64,000 nt of DNA from Arabidopsis thaliana (Eukaryota; Streptophyta; Magnoliopsida; Brassicales; Brassicaceae). Below, in pieces: positions 27,313-39,417 of this stretch (position 1 is the first letter of the stretch; each line of letters starts with the position of its first letter). The stretch lies in NCBI RefSeq assembly GCF_000001735.4, contig NC_003075.7, forward strand, positions 8,247,001-8,311,000, read 5' to 3'. The translations under genes were made by a program, and so were the position numbers. The notes under the pieces are model-generated. The model ran no database searches. It was not told the origin of the DNA and was given only the letters and a program-made list of their open reading frames with translations.

Positions 27313-30300
27313 CTAGCTTTCATCAAGAACTTCTTTTGAATCCTCTGCTTGATCAGAATTCGGTTGTGTAGGAGAAGCTGGTGGTTGAGGTTGAGTTGGT
27401 GTAGGAACTGAATCAGAAGCTGGTGGTTGAGGTTGAGTTGGTGTAGGAACTGAATCAGAAGCTGGTGGTTGAGGTTGAGTTGGTGTTGGAACTGAATCAG
27501 AAGCCGTTGGACTCGATGATGAAGCATGATGACTATACCTCTTAAGCAACCTATCTTTTTTGCTATTCCACCATTCTTCTGCTTGATGCTCATCAAATCT
27601 CCGTTTGCTACAAAGAAACTCAATTCACAAAAATGATTTACATAAATTTTGATATAAAAGAGAGGAGATTACTATGAAGTTAAAATACCTGAATCTAACT
27701 CTTCTAAATATCTTTCCGCCATTCTTGTGCAATACATAAGTAACATAAACACCCGGTTCAAATTGTTCGATAAGTTCTTTCCCTCCTCCTTTAGACGATG
27801 ATGAAGCTTCTGTTGTCCCTGAAGGTTCTTGAGATCTCATGTTACCTCCATTAGATGATTGTTTTTCCTCTATGTTTTGATCTTGTGTGTTTGTAGAAGG
27901 GGTTGGATCTCGTTGACCCATTCCCAAGGATGTTGTAGGTAAACATGATTCAGATGCTTCGCTCGCATTTAGATAGGCTTCTGCTTGAGAATTCATGGAT
28001 TCAAAAGCTTCACATCTTGATACTTCAGGAGGTAGTTTCTCTTTTAACTCTCTCAACTGTGATAAATAAAGTTTTTTAAAGTCTCATTGCTTGTTTCTCA
28101 AGGAAAAAATCTATTAAGCATGTTTTATATATAAGAAGAAGCTTACATGTTCAGCGACAGATTTCATGACCTCTGTTGCTGCCTTATGCTTTGAAGAATG
28201 TTTTACAGCTAAGTCAGAAGCTTCTCTTGCTGTTTTCTTTAGTCTTTGGATCTCTGTACCTTGATTATCACATTTCTCTTTCAAATTTTTAATCTGAAAG
28301 TGTTCATTAATGTATTAGATCCAATTTTATGTTTAATAAACCTGAGAATTTCGAGATAATATTACGAACCTGGCTTTGCAATTTTGTCATTTCTTTGTTT
28401 ATAACACCGTTAGATTTCTTCAAAGTATCAATCATGCCCCTGGAAAATCCAGAACTGCGTGGAGGGCTTGATATTCTTGATGATCTTGTACCCGAAGGAA
28501 GTGTCGATGTCGAAGATGAGGCAACGGGTTTAAAGGCATTTTGAATCGCGCTAAGAGAGCTTGGGAATGCAACATCTCTAAGTTGCTGGAGAGCTGGAAC
28601 TTGTGAAGCTCTGACAATAGAAGATTCAGATCTTGATGACCTAACCTCAGAATACTTGACTGGTTCTGTTTTGGGGGACAGTAGAATCCTTGAAGACCTT
28701 ATATCTCTGTCTGGTCTTCCTGTCCCATCTAGTGACCGTGTAGGAGTTGTGGAATTTCTATTAGCAACATTAGAGTTATAACCAGACTCTCCAGCTTTAA
28801 GTTTTGTGTAACAAGCATCACATACTCGATGTGGTTTCCCTGGAGTTGGAGCTAATGCTGCTTTCAAAGCTTTCTTGGAACTACACGCATGGCAATGCAC
28901 TAAACCGCAGTTATAACAATTATGCCTCTTTCTCGTAAAACCAAATGCTTGACGACAACCAGAACAAACAGATTGATCAGCTCCTGAGACCCACTTATGG
29001 ATGCATATACTTGATGTAAAGTTGGAACCACATGATATACTCTTCACATGCCTCTCCCTTAGAGCTTCAACTAATGTTGGCGTTTTTCGATCATCCTTGT
29101 CCCCATGTCCTAGTCTTCCATTTGAACCTTTTCCCCAAGTAAAGACTTCACTTCTCGATGTCAGGACAGCAACATGATGATCCCCACATGATATTTCTTC
29201 AACGAATTCACCAACCAATCGATCTTGAACCAAGCAAGGCAGTTTACCATCAGAATTCGAGCTACCAAGCTGACCATGTGAAGTCCCTCCCATAGTAAAA
29301 ACATGTCCTGAGGTTGTGAGCGCAACTGTGAATGTATGACCACACGCGATTTGGTTAAAGTTGTAGTCAATTAGTGAAGATACACAAGTTGGAAGAAGAT
29401 AAGTCTCTTTATTTCCATGTCCTAGCCTGTTTTTATCACCATCGCCCCAAGTAAACAACTTTCTAGATGAGGTACTAGTACCGGTCTGATTCATAACTTC
29501 AACTATAGCTACCGTATGCCACACGCCACAAGCTACTTTCAAGGTTTTAAGACCACTCAACATTTTCACTTCTTTAGGGTATGAAACACTCTCTCTATCT
29601 CCATGTCCAAGAACACCAAACGCTCCATCACCAAAAGTGAATAGTTTTCCATTAGCAGTCGCAAGCGCGGAATGCCACGTGCCACACGCAACAGACAAGA
29701 CTTGAAGTCCTTCCACAGGACCAGAGACTCTTTTCGGTATCCAATGACTAAGATCACTTCCATGTCCCAAAAGTCCAACATTATGGATTCCATCTCCCCA
29801 AGTAAACAAATCTCCGGACGTAGATACAGCACAAGTATGATATTCTCCACAAGCAACAAAATCTATATTGGTAAGAGCAAGAAACTCAACAAGTTTTGGA
29901 CGACAAACGTCGACTTGAATACCATGTCCAAGCCTTCCTCCAGCTTCTTCTTCCCATGTAAAGACTTCACCTTGTCTTGTCACAAGAGCGATATGCCTTA
30001 CACCGCAAGCTATCTGATGAACATCAAGTACTACATTTGATTCCAAGGGTTTTGGAATCAATACATCTATTTTTACAGTTGTGGAGTTTACGACCCCGTC
30101 TGGTGATATCCCGTCGCTCCAAACTTCTCCCCAGACATAAACATCTCCTAAGGATTCTATGTCATCAGGACCAGAAGTTCCAGTTGAACAACTTGGTGTG
30201 CTTGAGACACTAATTCGAAAACCATCAGTACTTGGTCTTAGCATGTTTCCACGTTCATATCCCACATCTGAGCTACCAAACTTTGTTGGAGAGTTCTGGA

Positions 30301-31724
30301 TTCCTAAATCAATGGATGTTCTTCCACGTCGAGTATTGTTTGGTGCGAAATCTATAGATGCAGTAGAAGGACGACCAGTAGAGAAACAATCACTGTCATG
30401 TATCTGAAAACGAGTTACATGCATATAGTTGTATATTAGACGTAAGGAAATTATATATAGTAAAATATAGGAAAATAAAGTCACGTATACACACTCACCT
30501 CAGGGATCTCACTTTTGGCTTGCTTGTTACGGTTTTGTCTAATTAAAGACTTAAGTCCTGCAAACCAAACCTCTGTTTCAGCTTTGTCTTTGCAAATCTG
30601 TAGAGGATAAACATGAATATATGTGACAAAAGAATAGAAAAATCAAAGAAAATTATATGTTATTGTTTTACTAACCAGATCAAGAGATCTATCTCCGTTG
30701 TGATATATGAGAGAAAATGACAAGTAATCCTTTTCGGGACGTAAATATCTTCGAAAAACAGCCTATAAATAAACAACAAGAGTTTGTGAATTCCATGAAA
30801 AATATTTCTTTTTGAGTTATAGAATCAATTAAGTAATCTTTGGCTACACTCACAGTTCTTTGACCTGGGAGAATTCGTGAAACTGTAGCTAACTTCAAAC
30901 CTTTTTCTTCTCCGTGTGATAACCAAAACAATGTTGTTTCATCCTGTTGAAGCGCGATAGATAGTAACAAATCAAAACGGTTTTGGACGCAGAGCCTAAA
31001 AATGTAACGTTGTCGATACACACACTTATATATGCGAAAGAAAGTAGAAATACCGGCGAAAGCCTGAATGAGCGAAATTTAGGCCTTCCTTTGCGGCTAT
31101 ACTTAAGTAATTGAGTTCCTTTTTTCAAAGAAACGAGTGCCTACAAGAAGTTAATGTAAATATTTAGAAGAAAGATGATGGACATATGAAGTTTTTGCTT
31201 CTAAATTCAAACAAGAAAATCCCTAAAACAGATTTTAATCCATCTTCGTTGTTAGCTAATCACAAACTTTGTAGTTTGATTATAGTTTTTGTTTGTTCGT
31301 TTGAGTAAAAGTAACTTAAAATGAATGATGTTTTATAATCAATAACATACACTCAAAGATTAATGGCTGGTTGTAGCCTAATGGTGTAGTTTGTATTAGT
31401 GTCAACGTCATGTCATAATTTAGGTTTAAACAGTTAAACTCTAAAGCGTGTGTGTGAGTTATAAACGAAGAAGAAAACATCAATTCAAAAACAACACTGA
31501 AAGTTTTGGTAAGCGATTGAGATTTGATTAAGCTACAAAAATGAAAAACTATTCCTCGTGGAAAAATTGAAATCCAAGGATTTTCTCTACCGATTTAATT
31601 TAATCCAAGGTTTACTATTGGAAATCCATTCAAATTAATAGAGGAATAGAAAGAAAAAAAATTGGAGAAAACAAACTTGGTCGATGTCACGGTCATGATT
31701 GACATAGCTAGAGGGATCTGCCAT
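27313..31724 (-). CDS. PH-RCC1-FYVE-BRX (PRAF) family protein
   Basis: Nine coding exons (31724-31677, 31140-31054, 30943-30854, 30762-30676, 30597-30499, 30403-28370, 28293-28147, 28056-27689, 27607-27313) give 1,084 residues as I splice it. Domains in order: an N-terminal PH domain (about 15-130, [17 protein letters not shown]...); seven RCC1 blades (about 224-605, repeats of VACG.WH..A...G.LFTWGDG..G.LGHG); a FYVE-type zinc finger (about 612-680, CSGCRQAF...[10 protein letters not shown]...CDAC); a coiled coil in exon 7; and a BRX domain near 955-1010 ([10 protein letters not shown]...FRRVRFS..RF). The very C-terminus has three 14-residue Pro/Gln repeats. FYVE and PH predict phosphoinositide-bound endosomal or plasma-membrane location, and RCC1 blades suggest a GEF-like or scaffold role. 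By order it is AT4G14368. Confidence 0.9.
27374..27499 (-). repeat. 42-bp coding minisatellite, three copies
   Basis: Units begin at 27374, 27416 and 27458 and are identical apart from one base. Each encodes 14 residues of the type [14 protein letters not shown] in the PRAF C-terminus. The frame is kept because 42 is a multiple of three, so copy-number change would only lengthen or shorten a flexible proline-rich tail. Confidence 0.95.
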
Positions 31725-32945
31725 TCCATCTGAGAAAACTCGAAAGAAGAAAGGCGGAGAGAAGGATAAAGCTCAACAAGCATCAGGTGGTTTGATTCAC
31801 CTGTCTTCATAGATGCATCCGTCTTCAATTCCTTCTCCTACTTGATCCACTACTATGCTCATTCAATTCTTTTTTTCTTTTGGGAATTTTAACACACAAT
31901 AATGGTAATCAAAAATTTTAATTTTTGAAATCAATTAGAAAGATTTAGGGTGAGTGTCAATAATGATCCTAAAAATTAGGAGAATGGTCAAAATTATAAA
32001 AAAGGAGAGGACCATTTCTAAGGGAAGATCGCCATTTTAGGAGTGTTTGAAGCTCTCATGCATATTCCCTTCCACATTTCACTCTCAGCATAATTCATTT
32101 AATTAAAATAAAATAAATATTGTTAGCATGTTGTGCATCCATTTTGGTGTTTGCGCATACAAATTCAACATGAAAATGTCTATTTAAATTAGTACAAGCA
32201 CATACTAATTAGAGTTCACCAATCTAGTTTAAAACTTTTGGCAGATATAACACGATCGGGAATATATATAAAAATTAAAAATAGATAAAAGTCTGCAAGA
32301 TGTATTAGACCTATTTTGGGAGGCAAGTCATGTATCTTGTAGAGCTCAAACTTTGTCTATAAATAACCTGATCTTTACCTAATTTGACCCAAATCTAGAA
32401 AAAAGGTACCTAGATTAACACCCAAACATTGTTGCCGCATGTACATATTTTCAATATTCTTAAAATAAACCCCGTGAAAGAATGAAGAATATACTCTAGA
32501 TCTCTAATACGATGAGAAAATTATATACTAGATGTTGCCGCAGGCACATATATTCAATATTCTTAAAATAATTATATATTGGAATTGACTTTTAAAAATT
32601 AGTTCATAAAATTACTTTATATTTCTTCATTTGTTTTTTTCTACTTATCTTCTAATTAGGTATATCAATATTTTGACAAAACATGTTTGTAGAAGTAGAA
32701 CTATCACAAATACATTAGGAGTCTAGAGGACACATAACCACGACTCCTCCACCGAAATAAGGGAGTCCCGTTAAAGACAAGTTAAAGGCAGCTAAAACAA
32801 CATGTATATGATCATCACGTTAATATTTCTTTGGAAAGTTTGGTAAAGCCAAGAAGTAGAAGAACAAAAAAAAAAGAAAAAAAAAGAAGAAAAGGAATCT
32901 CACCTTTGAGAAGTTGTTAAGAGGCATATATATGAGATATAAATG
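31725..32945. other. Spacer: PRAF promoter and TIR-NBS-LRR 3'UTR
   Basis: AT-rich, no gene supported. Two copies of a roughly 40-bp phrase (GTTGCCGCA.G.ACATAT.TTCAATATTCTTAAAATAA) occur near 32431 and 32534. A long A-rich tract with GAAAAAAAAAAGAA words near 32867-32895 lies close to the receptor stop codon. Confidence 0.5.
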
Positions 32946-35900
32946 CTATCTCCTACGCAGCCAACTCCAAAAACCTTTACGTTTATGACCTTTTACATTG
33001 GCTTCTTTTGATGCCTTATCTGATTTGCAAGGATGTCTATCTCTATATTGGTTGACGTCGTCAGAAATATTTTCAGTTTCTATTTCTTCAGATGCATTGC
33101 TCCAATCGCTGATTTGTTCGATTTCTTCTCCATAAGTTCCAACACCGCACTGAACGATCTCGTAGGCGTCAGAAGGTGTGCAGCTAAATTCGAACAATAT
33201 CTCACTATCTACTTCAAAATATCTATCTCTGTCGTGGAAGTCATAGTGAAATAAACAAAGATGTTCCGATTGTGTTCCCGGGGACTGATCAGGTAAGCTG
33301 AAACAATGATAAACTTCGTTGATGGAGTCACCGTTTTTGCTTATGAGACGACACAATAAACTAATAAGCCTTTTTCTCCCCGTGATTAACCTGGTAGGGG
33401 AAATCACAAAGCAAGCTTTAAATCTTGAGGATGCAGAAAATTGACTATCACTCTCCGGACGAATAGTCAAGACATTTCCTTTAGCTTGGTGATTGAACGT
33501 TTCGGGCACTTCTCTTCCTGGTAAAATTCTCAAACTGCGAAAGAATGATTGTTGGATAAGATCTCTTCGTGTTTCTTGGTTCAGTTTGAAGCAATTGGTG
33601 AAATTTAGGTCCACAAATGAATTTAAGCTTGAAACGCAAGCAACACTCTCGAGTGATTCGCAGTCACATGCATTTAACCACCTGATCGAAAGAGGAAGCT
33701 GTGGCAGCGATTTTAGGTTTCTACAGCCCCCTATATGAAGGAAACTTAGCTCATGAAGATCTTTGATCCAATCTGGAATCTTCTCAATACCCGTACACCT
33801 TAGGTCTAGATACGTTAGACTCAGAGGGAGATATGTTAATGTCTTAAAGTTTCCACTGCCGCTTATCATGAGAGTTCTAAGCCGAGTGCAAAGTATTATT
33901 GATGTAGGAAGTTCTTCTACCAGTGTGTCATCTATAACGAGTCTTGAGATGTGTGTAGAAATACCTGGAAATTTTTTCAGTTGGAAGCAACCATGCATGT
34001 TGAAGAAATCAAGAGATGCCAAGTTGATGAGAGTTGGAACAACTTCTAGCTTTGTGCAGTTGTGTATTACCAACGTCTCTAGTTTTCGAAGTTCCGAAAA
34101 TGAGGAAGGAATCTCTACCAAACTCTTGCAATAACTCAGCTCCAACCTCTCGAGATTTGTAGCATTTGAAAGATCTGGAAGTTCCTTCAAATGAGAGGAT
34201 CGTGTCAAATCCATTTTCTTGAGATTTGTAAGTGGCTGAGTATTAATCACAGGCAAAGAAAAAAAACTGAGAACATGATGAGAAAGTAAACGTACGTATT
34301 CAAAATTTCCAAGTAAATATTCTAACCTGTGTTCCTTGCCAAAGCTTCTCAAGCTGGCTCTCCTTCATATCAAGTTCTACAAGATATTCTGGATGAAATG
34401 TAGTAGGAAGAGCATTACTCGGGTATGCTTCCCACCGAAGCAACCGTAGATGAGGTGGAAACTCCAAGTCCTCAGGTATGTCCACTTGATCATTTTTAAC
34501 ATATCTTGTATTGTAGACACTTAGGAATCGAAGATTACGCATTCTTTTGAAAGCTCCCTCACTTATGATAACTTTGTTGATTCCAGATGTATCAAGCGAT
34601 ATGCCTAAAGCAGCTCTAGTATCCTATAATATACCCCAAATGAAGAATATGTTAGTACAACAGGAAAAAAAGAAAAACCTACTTTACTAAAGAATTATTT
34701 AACTCGAACTAAAATAACTTACTGTATCATTCTCAAGAACATAACAAATCTCATGCGCATCTATTAAGATGTGACGTTTCCAAGGCTCTTGTCTTTGAAT
34801 TGCTTTTCTACCCACTTGTTGTAGTAATTTGTGCATTACTATTTTCCCACTGGTAGATCTATATACGAGTGATTTATTGGTTAGGATTTTTAACCCTTGC
34901 TTGACATCCAAGTTACTGTCTGCGAGCATAGCAATCACATGCTCATCTTTGTTGTAGTTGAAAAAGACCGCAATGTGGAGAAATAGAGCTTGTTCTTCTT
35001 CCTGCAAGCTATCATACCCAACTCTTAGCGCTCCCTCGATATTTCGATCTAGACTAGTTTCTAGCCTGTCCAATAGAGCTTCCCACTCATCTTCCCCCTT
35101 CCCGCGTAAAGATGAACCCATGACACGAAGACCCAATGGAAGGTTATCAAAAACATTTGTTACTCTCTTTGTAAGCTTTTTGAAACCATCAGGTGGAGAG
35201 CTTTTTCTAAAAGCATATATACAAAAGATCTCAAGAGCTTCTTCTATAGATGGAAAACCTACATGGTAAGTTTTGTTGATACCATGTTGCTCCAAAAGCC
35301 CTTTATCTTCTGTGGTCACAATGATCCTACTTCCAGGACCAAACCAACTAGTCTCATTAGCCAAAGCCTCTAATTGCTTTAGATCATTCACATCATCAAG
35401 AACGATAAGCACTTTTTGGTCGCATAGCCTTTCTTGTATTGCACCTAAATGGTATATCCTCATACCATTTTGGTTTAAAATCTTTGAAAGAAGTTGCTCT
35501 TGTAAACGCAGCTTAAAACCATACTCGTCAAGACCTCTATTATCGCTTCCACTAAGATTCTCCACAAAACAACTAAGCTGGAAACTACTTAAAAGTAAAC
35601 TATATAAAGCTCTAGCAATAGTAGTCTTACCAATGCCTGCAGGACCACAAATTCCAACTATCATAGCTCCATCCTTATAATCTAAATCTAACAAGTACTT
35701 CATTTCCTCCAAGTGTGCTTCAAGTCCAACCATATCGTCAAAATCTCTAGAGATTGTAGAATTTAGTTTGTTTGAAATATCTCTTGAAATCTTTTCAATC
35801 ATCTTTGATTCATTGTCCCTAACAAGTGAGAATAAAAAATCACAATGTAAAATTGATAATACATATCAGTTTAAGAAAAAAGAATAATCACAAAATTAAT

Positions 35901-36392
35901 TAAAAGAAAACAAACAAACCAGTTTTGGAAGTGTTCTCCAGCTATGTTTCCCACATGGTTCAAAGCTTGACTCCATTTTCGCCTCTTCTCTTTCGTACTT
36001 CGAGAACACGTTTCATTGAAAGACCTCCCGAATTCTCCTGTTTGTTTCCGCACATCAGATGGATCTACTCCGTAGAAGACCGTCATCACTATTTGTCCCA
36101 TAGCTTCCTTGCACTTGACAATCTCCAACAACTCATCCAAACACCAGCTCGAAGAAGCATAGTTCTTCGATAGCAAGATGATTGAGATTCTTGATTCCTT
36201 AATGGCTTTAATGAGAGCAGGTGCGATGGTTTGACTTCTCTCGATCTCCTGATCATCGAACATCGTGATCCCATTGTAGTTAAACTGTTTACGTAAATGG
36301 CTCAGAAATGTTTTACGGACGTCTGCTCCGTGGAAGCTCGTAAACACGCGGTATCTCCAGGTGCGAGACGAAGACGAAGAAGAAGAAGCCAT
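32946..36392 (-). CDS. TIR-NBS-LRR (TNL) immune receptor
   Basis: Four coding exons (36392-35920, 35818-34723, 34623-34327, 34235-32946) give 1,051 residues. The exon plan TIR / NB-ARC / linker / LRR is the classic TNL one. The TIR domain (about 12-150) contains [30 protein letters not shown] (with the conserved Glu linked to TIR NADase activity) and [19 protein letters not shown] contains P-loop GPAGIGKTT, kinase-2 [24 protein letters not shown] and NLPLGL; the MHD site reads VMHKLL. LRRs include [25 protein letters not shown]-type units. A post-LRR (C-JID-like) domain follows, ending in a basic WSWLRRR tail. No interrupting stops, so it looks intact. It detects pathogen effectors or modified host proteins and triggers cell death through EDS1. 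By order it is AT4G14370. An in-frame Met lies 14 codons upstream; MASSSS is preferred. Confidence 0.92.
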
Positions 36393-36860
36393 GAGATAAC
36401 GTGTCAAGAAAAGTTCAAGATCACATATACACAATGTTTCTGAACGCTATGACATATACGAAGAATAAACTGGAAAACGCGTATTCACTATTTTGACTTT
36501 TGACTTTTGAGAAAAAGAGAGATGAAGCTTCTTCGTATTTTCAGTCTCAGCTTTTGATACGTAACGGACAACATTAAACAAGTTTATTTCTGGGTGAATT
36601 TGGTGATTAAAAGACAGTTTGACTAACTACTTATTGACCATAATTTTTTCAAAATGTTTGAATTTCTTAACAAGTTTATTTTTTAAATTTTTAATGTTTG
36701 AAATTAATTAAATTAATATTCATGACAAATATATTTTTGGGCTGACAAGAAAACAACAGTTCAGTCATAATATTTTGTTTTTTCCCAAGAAAAAATAAAA
36801 AAGAAATTTCGTATCACGAGAAAAAAGTTCTATCTAGTTTTGAAAAGAGAATAATTTTTA

Positions 36861-36932
36861 TGTTTTCGAACCCGTAATTTCTAGAATCTCTACGTTGCTT
36901 ACTTAAAAGGTTAACTACTAGACCAACTCATA
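36861..36932 (-). mobile_element. tRNA-like relic, possibly from a tRNA-derived SINE
   Basis: On the - strand TGAGTTGGTCTAGTAGTTAACC resembles a Pol III A box (GGTCTAGTGGTTA type). About 35 nt later, CGGGTTCGAAAAC resembles a B box (GGTTCGANNCC). The intervening arms do not fold into a cloverleaf and no acceptor stem pairs, so it is not a working tRNA gene. A decayed tRNA or the head of a SINE are both possible. Confidence 0.4.
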
Positions 36933-37194
36933 GTTGGTTTGGTTTTCATGGGACTTGGGACACAAGATTCATGATTGAAAACAACTTTTAACTGAACATT
37001 TGCGGTTTTGCAGTATCAGATTAATAGTCTTTTTTCTTCTTTTTTTTACACATAATTCATTCATTGATTTTGAATCGAATACAAGAGTTAGATACATCCG
37101 TAATACATTATTAATAAACACATTCAAACATACATCCACACAATTATAATTAAATATTTTAATAAACGATAAAAAGGTGAATTTCGACTATGCT

Positions 37195-37344
37195 TTAGAA
37201 ACCGAAGTCTTGCTCGTCAACCGTTTCTTTCCTTTTCAGATTCAATCCCAAATTGATGAGATCGTCGTTTTTGGTTATCATCTCTTCGATGAAACTCCAT
37301 AATCGTCTAATGTTATTGATGTTACTTGATATCTTCTCTTGCAT
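37195..37344 (-). CDS. Small unassigned ORF, possible gene remnant
   Basis: From ATG at 37344 (MQEKISSNINNIRRLW) to TAA at 37195 the frame encodes 49 residues, ending KRKETVDEQDFGF. It is open about 14 codons further upstream. Composition looks protein-like: an amphipathic helix with regularly spaced Ile/Leu, then a charged basic tail. About 100 bp upstream, ATGATGCCGGAGATC...CCA|GTAAGT looks like a first exon with a splice donor. I do not recognise the family. It may be a short unannotated gene, a relic, or chance. Confidence 0.25.
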   Translation of the reverse strand: MQEKISSNINNIRRLWSFIEEMITKNDDLINLGLNLKRKETVDEQDFGF

Positions 37345-38814
37345 CAATTCGTAGATTCTCCGTAGACATGTTATACCAAAATTCCAGATTCGTTATACTC
37401 CAAATAACTCTTTGAAATCGAGTATCAATGGCTTTCACTTACTGGAACCTTTGATCTCCGGCATCATCAGATTAATATTGTAATCAAAGTATCAGTAGTT
37501 ATGTTTGTCCTCAAAATTAGTACTTTATATATCAGCTATTTTCTTTTATTAGTAGAGAGAACTAGTAAAAAGTTTAACTGGTCGGTGCCATTAGTGTCAA
37601 ATCTAAATAATAACAGGAAAAAAAAATCAATTATAGCTTTTGGACGTCAATTTTTTTTTAGTCGGCGTAGAAAAAATGCACTTTTCTTGGACATCCAATT
37701 TAAAAATAAAAATTGCATAGACTTACATATTGTTAGGCGGAAATTAAACCTCTAGCATAGAAAAAGAAAATCCATGCTTATTCACTACAAAAATATGCAT
37801 AAATCGTTTGAAAAGGTAAAAGATCCGGTAACGGGCTAAGAAAGAAAACTATTTGGTGCTCCTTAAGCACAATTGGCCAAATAAAAGATTTCAAGCAGAG
37901 TTCGGCATAATTTCCCTTACTCTCAGACCAAGCCGACACAATCGCAAAACATGTTTTTTTTTTTGTAACTTATGAGGCTATTGTGTCCTCCGAAGTACCA
38001 GTTTGGTTTCGGTCTAATGTAATAGCGGATAAACCGCAAAACACAAGATTGTTCGCATTTCAAACCAACGTTGAAAGAGCCTTTCAAGCTTATGTGGAAT
38101 CTTGTAATGCAAGGACGAGACTTACTTGTTGTACTGGAAATATCTGAATTTCTGACTATTGTAAGACAGAATGAAGCAGATAATGTCCAAGACATGTCTT
38201 AAAACAAATTGGTGGGTGCGTATGAGGAATATAATGCTATGGTTAATTATAATTTTCTGGAATGTGTAGAGAAATGTATGATTGATTGATTGGTTGTTGG
38301 TTAAATAAATAATTATTAGCTCAACAGTCCCAATCCAATAATTAGGTTCATTAGTCTTTATCCAATAAAATTATGGGCCTTCCCTTGGTCGGATCTCACA
38401 TGGTCTTAGCTTCAAGGAGCATAACTTACATCTTTACAGAACTTCAAAACAACTCGGATTCATACATCTTTAAAAGAGATTGTGAAGAAATTTAGTTAAA
38501 GAAAAATTCTTAAGATATATAACTTTACTTTCAGAGTGTATGAAAATAATAAACTTCCTCATGAAAACGCTTTAAGACCTGAAGATGTGCAAAAACAATA
38601 TGCCCTTTTTTAAGCCAGAATCTGAGTTTTTGCCATCCAGAGTAAGCTAAGAGAACCCACTTTTTGTTCCCTACTTTTTACCCAAAAGCAATAGCGTTTT
38701 AATATTTTAATCGAAGAATGAAAGGCTCGTAGCAAAATATAAAGCATTTCTTGACAATAATACACATTTGGCCAAACCTATTTTTCAAAAAAAAAAAAAA
38801 AAGTAAGTCTCTGA

Positions 38815-39417
38815 ATGGCTTCGTTGCGGCAAAAGAAGAAGCAAAATCCTGCGAAGAGGGCATGGAAAAACTTTACAAACATGGTCAAGTCGAAGTTCAG
38901 AGACATGGAGATCGCTTCATCGGTCAGAGAATCAACGGCTCGTGTCTTCCGGTTCATTTCTCGCCGTCTCATCGTTCCTTTTAGAACAAGGTACCTTCAA
39001 AACAATAGCTACACGGACAAATACTACTATAGCCGGAACCAAAGTTCTCGACAGTTTCTCAACTTCATTTCTCGATCTCTCACCAAACCAAAGCGTCGTC
39101 AGTATGGATACGATGATGAATACTCTCAAATCTATCAATACCAAAGCCAATCACGCGGTGAGGGGACAAGTGGGAGCAAAGAGAATGTTGTGAGACGAAT
39201 AGAAGAGCAAAAAGAAGAAGAAGAAGAAGAAGAAGAAGGGATGCCGGAGATTGCTGATTCGATGGAAGATGCTTGGAGGAGAGTGGTGGCTGCATCGCCT
39301 CATCTGCAGGTTAACGAGAGAGCCGACGAGTTCATCTACAAGTTTAGAGAAAGTATGAAGATGGAGAAAGAGAGGTCGTTTCTTGAATTCCAAGAAAGGC
39401 TAAAACGAAGTGCTTGA
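38815..39417 (+). CDS. DUF761 (cotton-fibre-like) protein, intronless
   Basis: One exon, 200 residues. The N-terminus is very basic (ASLRQKKKQNPAKRAWKNF) and a run of eight Glu encoded by GAA/GAG codons lies mid-protein. The C-terminal DUF761 signature reads VNERADEFIYKFRESMKMEKERSF. Plant DUF761 proteins are poorly characterised; some affect growth when overexpressed. Many are about 200-300 residues with this same C-terminal motif, so the ORF looks complete. The ATG at 38815 is the first in frame after the A-rich leader. By order it is AT4G14380. Its neighbours give no functional clue. Confidence 0.88.
   Translation: MASLRQKKKQNPAKRAWKNFTNMVKSKFRDMEIASSVRESTARVFRFISRRLIVPFRTRYLQNNSYTDKYYYSRNQSSRQFLNFISRSLTKPKRRQYGYDDEYSQIYQYQSQSRGEGTSGSKENVVRRIEEQKEEEEEEEEGMPEIADSMEDAWRRVVAASPHLQVNERADEFIYKFRESMKMEKERSFLEFQERLKRSA

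Larger units (their letters stand above)
36393..38814. other. AT-rich intergenic region between the TNL and DUF761 genes
   Basis: It holds the TNL promoter (up to about 36600) and the DUF761 gene promoter (about 38600-38814). A tRNA-like relic lies at 36861-36932 and a small unassigned - strand ORF at 37195-37344; both are listed separately. At about 37960-38145 the + strand is open for about 60 codons, reading SSEVPVWFRSNVIADK...AYVESCNART. It lacks a start codon and any recognised family and may be a decayed gene piece. Confidence 0.45.

Noticed and set aside
27279-27623. 114-codon - strand ORF rich in [13 protein letters not shown] repeats
   Set aside because: It is the 42-bp minisatellite of the PRAF gene read in a different frame, so the repeat pattern is inherited.
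31370-31410. tRNA-like A box TAGCCTAATGG
   Set aside because: No B box at the right distance and no acceptor pairing.
35273-35680. 135-codon + strand ORF over the NB-ARC exon
   Set aside because: It is the antisense shadow of the long TNL exon, has no family signal, and the opposite strand carries P-loop and RNBS motifs.
38778-39393. Several - strand ORFs over the DUF761 gene
   Set aside because: They mirror the Glu-rich coding strand (polyphenylalanine and polyleucine runs) and have no domain.
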